This document shows, one piece after another, positions 1-5,269 of a stretch of DNA of 6,892 nt; position 1 is the first letter of the stretch, and every line of letters starts with the position of its first letter. Position numbers and translations under genes: made by a program. Source of the DNA: Coriobacteriales bacterium (GTDB taxonomy: Bacteria; Actinomycetota; Coriobacteriia; Coriobacteriales; UBA8131); contig JAIRXA010000115.1 of assembly GCA_031268525.1 (NCBI GenBank), positions 1-6,892 on the forward strand, in the 5' to 3' direction. Under the pieces are notes generated by a model. It had not been told where the DNA came from, made no database searches, and saw nothing but the letters and a program-made list of their open reading frames with translations.

Positions 1-3
1 AAC

Positions 4-92
4 CGTCCCCCGTCTACTGACCCCGTCTACTGAGTGTGTCAAATTATACGTCCCCCTGACACGCGTTCTGTCACATCCGTGTCTCGTCCCCC
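4..92. repeat. Intergenic cluster of CGTCCCCC motifs with dyads (REP-like)
   Basis: The octamer CGTCCCCC occurs exactly three times, at 4-11, 49-56 and 85-92. Between the copies lie dyads: GTGTCA (36-41) pairs with TGACAC (57-62) across a 15-nt loop, and TGACA (57-61) can instead pair with TGTCA (69-73). The cluster sits just downstream of the glpX stop on the minus strand. Sequences of the form GGGGACGTATAATTTGACAC, read on the minus strand, resemble dispersed intergenic repeats I recall from many bacterial genomes, some linked to REP-associated tyrosine transposases; that link is inference. No transposase is visible here. It may also act as the 3' end structure of the glpX transcript, although I see no T-run terminator on that strand. 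Confidence 0.5.
8..33. repeat. Exact 13-bp tandem duplication
   Basis: CCCCGTCTACTGA is present twice head to tail, at 8-20 and 21-33, without mismatch. It overlaps the first CGTCCCCC motif of the surrounding cluster. A separate short direct repeat, CCTCTGTT, is found at 91-98 and 111-118, the second copy covering the glpX stop codon. The tandem copy looks like slippage inside a repeat-rich spacer; no function can be assigned. Confidence 0.7.
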
Positions 93-116
93 TCTGTTTG
101 CGCGCGGCAACCTCTG

Positions 117-1136
117 TTAGAAGCGCACAACTCCGTTTTCGCTGCGATGGGTGGTTCGGATGAAGCGCACGGTTTGGTCGGCGGCGTTCATGATGAGAGA
201 ATGGGTGGTCACGGAGCCAGAGGGATCGAGGTACACACCATCGAGCATCTCGCCGTCGGTGACCCCACAGGCAATGAAGGCCGCGTCGTCACCCGCGACC
301 AGCAGGTCACGAGGCAGCACACCGTCGAGATCGATCCGTGTTCCTGTGGCTGCAAAGGCGTCGGCAACCATCTGCTCGGCGCGCGCGCGCTTCTCGTCCG
401 CCTTCTCGTCAACACCGAAATTGAAGCGACCTTCAAAGAAACCACCGATAGCCTTAAGCCCCGTAGCGGCCAAAACGCCCTCAGGTGAGCCACCGCTTCC
501 GAGATAGAGATCAATCCCCGTGCCGGGCACGGCGGTGGCGATGGCGCCAAAGACATCCCCGTCGTCGATCAGGCGCACGCGTGCTCCCGCCTCGCGCACC
601 GCCGCGATCAAGTCTGCGTGACGCTCGCGCGCAAGGATGCAGACATTCACCTCACTGACGGGCTTATCAAGCGCTTCGGCGACGGCGCGCACATTGTCAG
701 CGGGCGCATGATCGACGCCAAGAGTGCCTGCGTCAAGGAGCGCAGGACCGGCGGCGATCTTATCCATATACGTATCGGGCGCGAACAACAGAGCGCCACG
801 CGGAGCGATGGCGATCGTGGTCAAAGCATTGGGCTGGTTGTAGGCACAGAGATTGGTGCCCTCCAGCGGATCAACCGCAATGTCGATCTTCGGGCTCTCA
901 TAGACTTCCCAGCCCAGTCCGAGTTCTTCGCCGATGAACAGCATCGGCGCCTCGTCGCGCTCGCCTTCTCCGATGACGATCCTTCCGGCAAAGTCGATAT
1001 CGTTGAAAGCCTGCCGCATGGCCTCGGTCGCGGCAGCGTCGGCGGCGCGCTTGTCTCCCCTGCCATTAAACGCGGCGGCAGCAATGGCGGCAAGCTCTGC
1101 CACATTGAGAACCTGCATGATTAACGAAGTCTGCAT
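117..1136 (-). CDS. glpX: Class II fructose-1,6-bisphosphatase (GlpX)
   Basis: The product should hydrolyse fructose-1,6-bisphosphate to fructose-6-phosphate and phosphate in the cytoplasm, the committed step of gluconeogenesis. The 339-residue length is normal for GlpX. Family motifs visible in order are GRGDK (25-29) with Asp33, IGEGERDEAPML (55-66), VDPLEGT (88-94), GSGGSPEG (213-220) and GVTDGEML (291-298). Asp33, Glu57, Asp89, Glu92 and Glu219 line up by motif with the metal-binding acidic residues known in E. coli GlpX (D33, E57, D85, E88, E213), so the enzyme looks intact. The ATG at 1136 is preferred because AAGGAG lies 5 nt upstream; a second in-frame ATG six codons later has no such site. 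It follows rsmB by 51 bp on the same strand and is probably the last gene of that operon. The stop is TAA at 117-119. Confidence 0.95.
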   Translation of the reverse strand: MQTSLIMQVLNVAELAAIAAAAFNGRGDKRAADAAATEAMRQAFNDIDFAGRIVIGEGERDEAPMLFIGEELGLGWEVYESPKIDIAVDPLEGTNLCAYNQPNALTTIAIAPRGALLFAPDTYMDKIAAGPALLDAGTLGVDHAPADNVRAVAEALDKPVSEVNVCILARERHADLIAAVREAGARVRLIDDGDVFGAIATAVPGTGIDLYLGSGGSPEGVLAATGLKAIGGFFEGRFNFGVDEKADEKRARAEQMVADAFAATGTRIDLDGVLPRDLLVAGDDAAFIACGVTDGEMLDGVYLDPSGSVTTHSLIMNAADQTVRFIRTTHRSENGVVRF

Positions 1137-1141
1137 GATGG

Positions 1142-1147
1142 CTCCTT
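1142..1147 (-). promoter_or_regulatory. Shine-Dalgarno of glpX
   Basis: On the minus strand AAGGAG sits 5 nt before the ATG whose first base is 1136. This decides between that start and the in-frame ATG six codons downstream (MQVLNVAEL), which lacks an SD. Confidence 0.8.
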
Positions 1148-1187
1148 ACTCGGCCTGTTCGCTATCCTGACCGTTGGTGATCTGGTA

Positions 1188-2480
1188 TTACTTCTCCTTC
1201 TGTTCGTCTCGTATCAGTTTAGCAGCGAAATGGGCATCTGGGCTACCGGGGGTAAGCATTGGACGGAAAAACGGCTCTGGCCGCGAGAAACCCCTCCCGG
1301 CCTCCGATGCCAAAAACGCCTCCACGACCTGCTCGTTCTCCTCGACAAGCACGCTACAGGTCGAATACACGACAAAGCCGTCTTTCTCGATATGCGGTGC
1401 GACGACACGAAGCATCGCCAGCCCCTGTTCAGCCATCTGCGTGACCGCCTCCGAGGTAAGCCGCCAGCGTGCCTCGGGATGACGGCGCAGGGTGCCGGTG
1501 TTGGAACAGGGCGCGTCAATGAGCGCGCCACGATAGGATCGTGGAAGTTTTCCTGCGGCGATGATCTCGCCGAGATTGAGGACATCAGCACGGATCGAGA
1601 CCGGCGGTTCAAGCCCGTATTGACGGAGCCGAGCCTCAAAACGCATCTGCTTTGATGCGGCTTTCTCAAGAGCATACTGCCTGGTCTGCCGCCCATAGGC
1701 AAGCACTGCCGCCCGTTGTATCAGGATGGTTTTCGTGCCACGACCGCTGCCAACTTCCAGAAAAGAGCCGTCTGGCAAGGGAAGGGCGATGCGAGCGACC
1801 TCCTGAGTTGAGGCGTCGGCGACGATGAGCTCGCCCGCATCCACTCTTGTCTTGTATCGGGGGAGCTCTCGAGAATCGATCAGCACGCAGCTCAGGTCGA
1901 GCATGTTCGCAAAATAGACGGGAGCAGGCTGATTGGAAGCCTCCATGAATGATCGAGCCGCCGCGTCCCCGAGATCGCTGACCAGACGCTGGGCAAGCCA
2001 CTGCGGAAAGGCATACAGATGGGCAGCGGCCTCAACAGAGGTCTTGGGGTCTCCCCAGGGAAACTCTTCAAGCTCCCGTACAAGCTGTCTGAGGACCGCG
2101 TTGACGAAGGGTGCTGCATAACTGGCCTGTTCCCGGGCTAACTCAACGGCCTGATGGATGGGGATAAAGGGCTCTTTGTGCAGGTAAACCAGCTCATAGG
2201 TAGCAAGTCGCAGGATATCGTGAACACGCGGTTCAGGTAAGGTGCCCCTGCGGCAGGCCCGCTTGATGATGATGTCGAGCTCGCCCGAAGTTGCGGCAAC
2301 TCCGCGCGCCAACTGGACGACGAAAGCGCGATCAGAATAAGATAGCTTGCTATCAATCATAGAGCGCTCGATCAGAGGATTGACAAAAGCGCTCCGGGAT
2401 CGCATTGCCGAGATGATGTTGAGAGCGAGACGACGCGCCTCGGTCGCAGTGTTCGTTCGGCGATTCTTCAAAGGGGTCAC
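1188..2480 (-). CDS. rsmB: 16S rRNA (cytosine-C5)-methyltransferase RsmB/Sun family
   Basis: This is a two-domain protein of 430 residues, the usual length. Residues about 13-140 form a NusB-like RNA-binding domain (ALNIISAM, LSYSDRAFVVQLARGV, FIPIHQAVELAREQA, FVNAVLRQL). Residues about 155-425 form the NOL1/NOP2/Sun SAM-dependent methyltransferase. The acceptor motif IV IDAPCSNTG (321-329) holds Cys325 and motif VI VYSTCS (371-376) holds Cys375, the catalytic pair of this family. In E. coli the enzyme makes m5C967 in 16S rRNA, late in small-subunit assembly. The SAM-binding motif I reads LEVGSGRGTKT (241-251), not the common DxCAAPGGKT. The start is GTG: GTGA overlaps the fmt stop TGA (4-nt overlap), indicating translational coupling. 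No strong SD is visible before it. The stop is TAA at 1188-1190. The family is certain; the exact target cytosine is inferred. Confidence 0.92.
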   Translation of the reverse strand: MTPLKNRRTNTATEARRLALNIISAMRSRSAFVNPLIERSMIDSKLSYSDRAFVVQLARGVAATSGELDIIIKRACRRGTLPEPRVHDILRLATYELVYLHKEPFIPIHQAVELAREQASYAAPFVNAVLRQLVRELEEFPWGDPKTSVEAAAHLYAFPQWLAQRLVSDLGDAAARSFMEASNQPAPVYFANMLDLSCVLIDSRELPRYKTRVDAGELIVADASTQEVARIALPLPDGSFLEVGSGRGTKTILIQRAAVLAYGRQTRQYALEKAASKQMRFEARLRQYGLEPPVSIRADVLNLGEIIAAGKLPRSYRGALIDAPCSNTGTLRRHPEARWRLTSEAVTQMAEQGLAMLRVVAPHIEKDGFVVYSTCSVLVEENEQVVEAFLASEAGRGFSRPEPFFRPMLTPGSPDAHFAAKLIRDEQKEK

Positions 2481-3487
2481 GGCGTTTTCCGGGTGCCAGG
2501 TGATTCCCGAAGGTTGGGTGTTTGCTGGGGGGCAAGCGCGGCCCAGGTGCCAAACGCGCCACGCAGCCCGGTGCTGAAGGCTCGAGCGCTCATCGCCTGC
2601 TTTCCGTCTGGTTTGAGTGTGACGAGCTCAAAGATGCCGTCGGCTGCCGTCAGGAGGAGATGTCCTTCCTCGGTACGAACCTGCCCGCTTTCGGTCCCCT
2701 CCCGCTCCATTTGTTCCGCGCCTCCGTCCTGCTCTACTGCCTGCACCTCAAGCACCGTCACGGCGCGCCCGCAGATGACGCAGCGTGCCGGAGCCTGTGG
2801 TGTTGAGGCACGAACGCGGCGAATGTTCTGTGCCGCACTGAGCGCAGGATCCAAATGCAATTCGACCTTGGCGACCTTGTCGGCATAGGTGATAAGCGCC
2901 GAGTCCTGCTCCATCCATCGCGCCTGTCCAGAGGCGATCTGTGGCAGGGTATCCGCAAGCAGGCGCGCGCCGGTTCGGGAAAGCTCGTCGGCCAGAGTCG
3001 GCGCGTCCTTCTCCCCGACAGCGATGGCGGCCTGCGCACAGACAGCGCCTGCATCCAACTCGTATACAACACGCATGATGCTCACCCCAAGCTGCTCGTC
3101 ACCCGCGAGAAGAGCCCGCTGGATAGGAGCGGCCCCACGCCAGCGCGGCAGCAGGGAGGCATGGATGTTTATGACCTCGCAACGAGGCGCGGCCAGTATC
3201 TCGTGCGAAAGCACCATGCCATAGGCCGACACCACGATGAAATCGCAGGCGGCGAGCTCGGGAAGGACGGCAAGCTCGGCTTTGCTGATGGGAGTTGCGA
3301 CGGGCACTCCAAGCCGTTTTGCGGCGACATGCACCGGCGAGGGCACCCGTGCGGTACCACGACCAGAGACGGCATCGGGTCGCGTACAGGCCAGTATGAC
3401 TCGAAAGCGCCCCGCTGCATCAGCCACCAGGGCTTCCAAGGCTGGCACCGCGAAATGCGGCGTTCCCATGAAAACGATATCGTACAT
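2477..3487 (-). CDS. fmt: Methionyl-tRNA formyltransferase
   Basis: This enzyme formylates the amino group of Met-tRNAfMet using 10-formyltetrahydrofolate, preparing the initiator tRNA in the cytoplasm. The 336-residue protein begins MYDIVFMGTPHFAVP, the classic Fmt N-terminus. The formyltransferase core contains NIHASLLPRWRGAAPIQ (107-123) and ELDAG (143-147). Asn107, His109 and Asp145 correspond by motif to the N/H/D catalytic triad of the family. The C-terminal OB-like domain covers about 205-315. The usual AFNPWPGA stretch is replaced by RASTPQAPA (227-235), and an acidic low-complexity insert lies at about 251-275. The reading frame stays open 50 codons further upstream, but that extension is not Fmt-like. 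The start has no obvious SD; the leader next to it carries a small dyad instead. It overlaps rsmB by 4 nt and heads the minus-strand operon. Confidence 0.95.
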   Translation of the reverse strand: MYDIVFMGTPHFAVPALEALVADAAGRFRVILACTRPDAVSGRGTARVPSPVHVAAKRLGVPVATPISKAELAVLPELAACDFIVVSAYGMVLSHEILAAPRCEVINIHASLLPRWRGAAPIQRALLAGDEQLGVSIMRVVYELDAGAVCAQAAIAVGEKDAPTLADELSRTGARLLADTLPQIASGQARWMEQDSALITYADKVAKVELHLDPALSAAQNIRRVRASTPQAPARCVICGRAVTVLEVQAVEQDGGAEQMEREGTESGQVRTEEGHLLLTAADGIFELVTLKPDGKQAMSARAFSTGLRGAFGTWAALAPQQTPNLRESPGTRKTP

Positions 3488-3498
3488 ACACAAAGTGT
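3488..3498. promoter_or_regulatory. Small dyad in fmt leader / divergent spacer
   Basis: ACACAAAGTGT is an inverted repeat (ACAC/GTGT around AAA) directly abutting the fmt start codon. It lies within the 58-bp spacer shared with the divergent plus-strand gene. It could be an operator half shared by both promoters or a tiny leader hairpin near the fmt start. It is short enough to be chance. Confidence 0.25.
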
Positions 3499-3511
3499 AC
3501 CAAAAGGAGCG

Positions 3512-3517
3512 TATGAT
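3512..3517 (+). promoter_or_regulatory. Probable -10 element for the EEP-fold gene
   Basis: TATGAT differs from TATAAT by one base and lies 28 bp before the chosen ATG at 3546, which would give a leader of roughly 20 nt that includes the SD. No recognisable -35 hexamer is found 16-18 bp upstream. The surrounding TATGATATA is nearly self-complementary, so it might also serve the divergent fmt promoter. Confidence 0.4.
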
Positions 3518-3533
3518 ATACCCCACCGATTGG

Positions 3534-3539
3534 AAGGAG
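3534..3539 (+). promoter_or_regulatory. Shine-Dalgarno that decides the start at 3546
   Basis: AAGGAG with a 6-nt spacer precedes ATG 3546. A competing ATG at 3513 has AAAAGGAG upstream but only 3 nt away, too close, and it overlaps the -10 element. A third in-frame ATG at 3582 has no SD. Confidence 0.7.
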
Positions 3540-3545
3540 CGCCAG

Positions 3546-4805
3546 ATGGGCGATACATCTCGAACGGGTAGCAGGGCTAAAATGAGCATCACACGGAAGA
3601 TTCTCACGACCCTGGGCATCGTGCTCGCCGCCGTCATACTGGTCGTTGGCGGCTATGTTCTCTACATCGTGATCGGCTACAACCGCATACCCGACCATCA
3701 GGCGTTAACCGTCGAGCGCGTTGGAGCACCCACGGAGCAGGCGGGAGCCACGGAGCAGACTGGAGCCACTGAGACTCCCGGCGAGACATCGGATTCGTCC
3801 GCCAAACATCTGCAGGTCAACGAGGAGTACACAGCCCTGACCTTCAACATCGGATTCGGCGCCTATGACCACGACTTCAGCTTCTTCCTCGACGAAGGTC
3901 TGATGGCCGATGGCACATCGACAGTCGGCAGTGAGAGCCGCGCCGCAAGCCGGGAGGCCGCTGAACGCAACACAGCAACGATCGTCTCACAGGCACTCGC
4001 TGAGCAGCCTGATATCCTCCTGTTTCAGGAGGTGGACGTTCAGGCCGATCGCAGCTGGGACGTCGATCAACGCGCCCAGATACTTGAGGCGCTACCTGCG
4101 GGAACCTGGTACGACTATGCGACGAATTTCCACTCGGGCTACCTGTTCTACCCGCCAACCAAACCCATTGGAAAGATCGTAGACGCAGGGCTGCTGACCA
4201 TCAGCGCCTATGAGATCACCGTCGCCGAACGGCGCAGTCTACCGGTGTCGGATGCCTTCCCCACAAAATACTTCGACCTGGACCGTTGTATATCAGTGAG
4301 TCGCCTGCCGGTGGATGGAGCAACTGGAACATCAACCGCAAGCGGGACCGACGCTCAAGCCCCTGAGCTTGTCCTCATCAATGTCCACCCCTCCGCCTAT
4401 GACGAAGGCGGGATCATACGAGCGCAACAGATGGAGATGATCGCAGACATCATGGCCGAAGAGTACGCACGCGGTAACTATGTCATCGTGGGGGGCGACT
4501 TCAACCACGCCTTCGGGGGCAGCGAGCAGCTGTTCATGGGTGGGATGCAGCGGCCCGAGTGGGTACAGGCCTTCGACGAGCAGTTGTTGCCTGCGAACTT
4601 TCATGTAGTGCTCGCAGATAACTATGATAGTATTGGCACATGCCGTGATACGAGCATTACCTATCAACCGGGCGTGAACTATGAGGTTGTGATCGACGGG
4701 TTCATCGTCTCAGACAATGTGGAAGCCCGCGCAATGAACATCGACGCCGACTATCTTGGCAGTGACCACAACCCCGTTCGTCTGGAGTTCGTGCTGCTGG
4801 GCTGA
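3546..4805 (+). CDS. Membrane-anchored endonuclease/exonuclease/phosphatase (EEP) fold protein
   Basis: The product has 419 residues: a short basic N-terminus (R6, R10, K12, R17, K18), one membrane segment at about 19-44, a Gly/Ala/Thr/Glu-rich linker (about 56-90), then an EEP hydrolase domain (about 95-418). The positive-inside pattern suggests that the catalytic domain faces outward. Conserved EEP signatures are TFNIGFG (99-105, metal/phosphate Asn101), QEVD (161-164, metal-binding Glu162), NVHPSAY (279-285), GGDFNHAF (316-323, Asp318 and Asn320), VIDGFIVS (382-389, Asp384) and SDHNPV (406-411, Asp407 and His408), so the active site looks complete. EEP members cleave phosphodiesters or phosphomonoesters in DNA, lipids or inositol phosphates; the substrate cannot be read from sequence. 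A low-complexity loop lies at about 256-274. The gene is divergent from fmt with a 58-bp spacer, and ends TGA 4803-4805. The family is well supported; the function is open. Confidence 0.85.
   Translation: MGDTSRTGSRAKMSITRKILTTLGIVLAAVILVVGGYVLYIVIGYNRIPDHQALTVERVGAPTEQAGATEQTGATETPGETSDSSAKHLQVNEEYTALTFNIGFGAYDHDFSFFLDEGLMADGTSTVGSESRAASREAAERNTATIVSQALAEQPDILLFQEVDVQADRSWDVDQRAQILEALPAGTWYDYATNFHSGYLFYPPTKPIGKIVDAGLLTISAYEITVAERRSLPVSDAFPTKYFDLDRCISVSRLPVDGATGTSTASGTDAQAPELVLINVHPSAYDEGGIIRAQQMEMIADIMAEEYARGNYVIVGGDFNHAFGGSEQLFMGGMQRPEWVQAFDEQLLPANFHVVLADNYDSIGTCRDTSITYQPGVNYEVVIDGFIVSDNVEARAMNIDADYLGSDHNPVRLEFVLLG
3723..3779 (+). repeat. Degenerate in-frame repeat coding a GA(P)TEQ linker
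   Basis: An approximately 18-bp unit starting GGAGC recurs about three times. CCACGGAGCAG is identical at 3730-3740 and 3748-3758, and a diverged third unit starts at 3762. It encodes GAPTEQA-GATEQT-GATETP (residues 60-78), a flexible acidic spacer between the membrane segment and the EEP domain. The number of units may vary between strains. Confidence 0.6.
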
Positions 4806-4829
4806 GCGCCGGAGACCGAAGGCAGGCAG

Positions 4830-4857
4830 TGTCGGGGCTTTCCCAAGAGCACCGACA
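4830..4857 (+). terminator. Weak hairpin downstream of the EEP gene
   Basis: TGTCGG (4830-4835) pairs with CCGACA (4852-4857) around a 16-nt loop, 25 nt after the stop codon. There is no following T-run, so it is at best a 3'-end stabilising stem and not a clear intrinsic terminator. Confidence 0.25.
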
Positions 4858-4876
4858 GGGTTGCAATCGCAGAGTT

Positions 4877-5026
4877 TGCACCAAAAGGGCCGTTGTCGAG
4901 GATTTTACTCGCCGATTCGGGCACTCTTTCGGAGTCGGTCTTCTCCATAACTCTCTGACCTGCGGGTTTGTAATCACTGTCAACCCGGGCTGTTAAAAAA
5001 TCCTCGACAACAGCCCTTTTGATGCA
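4877..5026. repeat. 150-bp element with 30-bp terminal inverted repeats (MITE-like)
   Basis: The left arm 4877-4906 (TGCACCAAAAGGGC...GAGGATTTT) and the reverse complement of the right arm 4997-5026 (TGCATCAAAAGGGC...GAGGATTTT) agree at 28 of 30 positions. The two differences are at arm positions 5 and 15, both C versus T. In a minus-strand transcript both become G-U wobbles, so that RNA would pair along all 30 positions; in a plus-strand transcript they are C-A mismatches. The 90-bp interior has no coding capacity. The size and symmetry fit a non-autonomous miniature inverted-repeat element or a long structured RNA. There is no clear target duplication directly at the arm ends. Confidence 0.6.
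4987..5020 (+). terminator. Intrinsic terminator-like hairpin nested in the right arm
   Basis: GGGCTGTT (4987-4994) pairs perfectly with AACAGCCC (5009-5016) across a 14-nt A-rich loop and is followed by TTTT (5017-5020). It would stop plus-strand transcription from the EEP gene before the flavoprotein gene. The loop is long and the T-run short, so strength is uncertain. The same bases can instead pair with the distant left arm. Confidence 0.5.
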
Positions 5027-5217
5027 GAAAACGCTTATCGGGGTGGGTAGAGGGCGGGCCTGGCCATCGTGCGTTCATTCGTAGAGGCGCGCGAGACAAA
5101 CTCGCAGAGTTCAGTCAGCATATCTCCCGGTCTCCCCCATTCCGTCCAGATCTATGGAACCATCCTGACGGCAATTACCCAATTCCGACGATAGGCACAG
5201 GACGCGGCAAGTCCTAC

Positions 5218-5235
5218 TGTCATGGTCTTGTCATG
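5218..5235 (+). promoter_or_regulatory. TGTCATG direct repeat upstream of the flavoprotein gene
   Basis: TGTCATG is repeated exactly at 5218-5224 and 5229-5235, a period of 11 bp, about one helical turn, placing both copies on one face of the DNA. It ends 34 bp before the ATG. This spacing suits a regulator binding as a tandem dimer, but there is no independent support. Confidence 0.3.
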
Positions 5236-5250
5236 AAATTGCAATGCTCA

Positions 5251-5263
5251 GGGAGGAGAAGGG
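5251..5263 (+). promoter_or_regulatory. Ribosome binding region of the flavoprotein gene
   Basis: The purine run GGGAGGAGAAGGG precedes ATG 5270. The AGGAG core is rather far (11 nt), while the AAGGG end is 6 nt away. It supports a start at 5270; an in-frame ATG at 5285 is also possible and would still retain the twin-arginine motif. Confidence 0.6.
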
Positions 5264-5269
5264 ATTATT

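Larger units (their letters stand above)
4867..5111. repeat. 10-bp direct repeats bracketing the inverted-repeat element
   Basis: TCGCAGAGTT occurs exactly at 4867-4876 and at 5102-5111. The left copy abuts the left end of the inverted repeat at 4877; the right copy is 75 bp beyond the right inverted-repeat end at 5026. It could be a target-site duplication of a larger insertion (4877-5101), but a 10-bp coincidence in a spacer of this size is not negligible. Confidence 0.3.
4806..5269. other. Gene-free intergenic region of 464 bp
   Basis: No open frame here has a plausible start, SD and protein-like composition on either strand. The region holds a weak hairpin after the EEP gene, the 150-bp inverted-repeat element with a nested terminator-like stem, a 10-bp direct repeat around it, and a direct repeat shortly before the flavoprotein gene. 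I found no convincing -35/-10 pair for the flavoprotein gene, nor a tRNA or a riboswitch I can recognise. A further small stem, AGGAC (5199-5203) with GTCCT (5211-5215), lies in the second half. Confidence 0.6.

Noticed and set aside
8..33. CRISPR array
   Set aside because: Only two 13-bp copies with no spacer between them; no cas genes.
618..1124. 168-codon plus-strand open frame
   Set aside because: It is antisense to glpX with no SD and no recognisable domain.
3237..3545. In-frame upstream extension of the EEP gene, running antisense over the start of fmt
   Set aside because: The extension is basic and low-quality, overlaps a certain gene on the other strand, and the best SD-ATG pair is at 3534-3548 just before the membrane helix.
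2855..3571. 238-codon plus-strand open frame
   Set aside because: It is antisense to fmt, crosses into the divergent spacer, and its composition is not protein-like.
3488..3637. Longer fmt with 50 extra N-terminal residues
   Set aside because: Fmt proteins begin almost directly with the IVFMGTP strand; the extension runs antisense into the EEP gene's membrane segment.
4702..4983. Minus-strand open frame across the end of the EEP gene and the left inverted repeat
   Set aside because: It overlaps the EEP C-terminus with its conserved SDHNP motif and runs through the left inverted-repeat arm; no SD or domain.
5228..5256. TTGTCA as a -35 element for the flavoprotein gene
   Set aside because: The matching -10 position falls on the purine-rich ribosome site GGGAGG, so no promoter fits.
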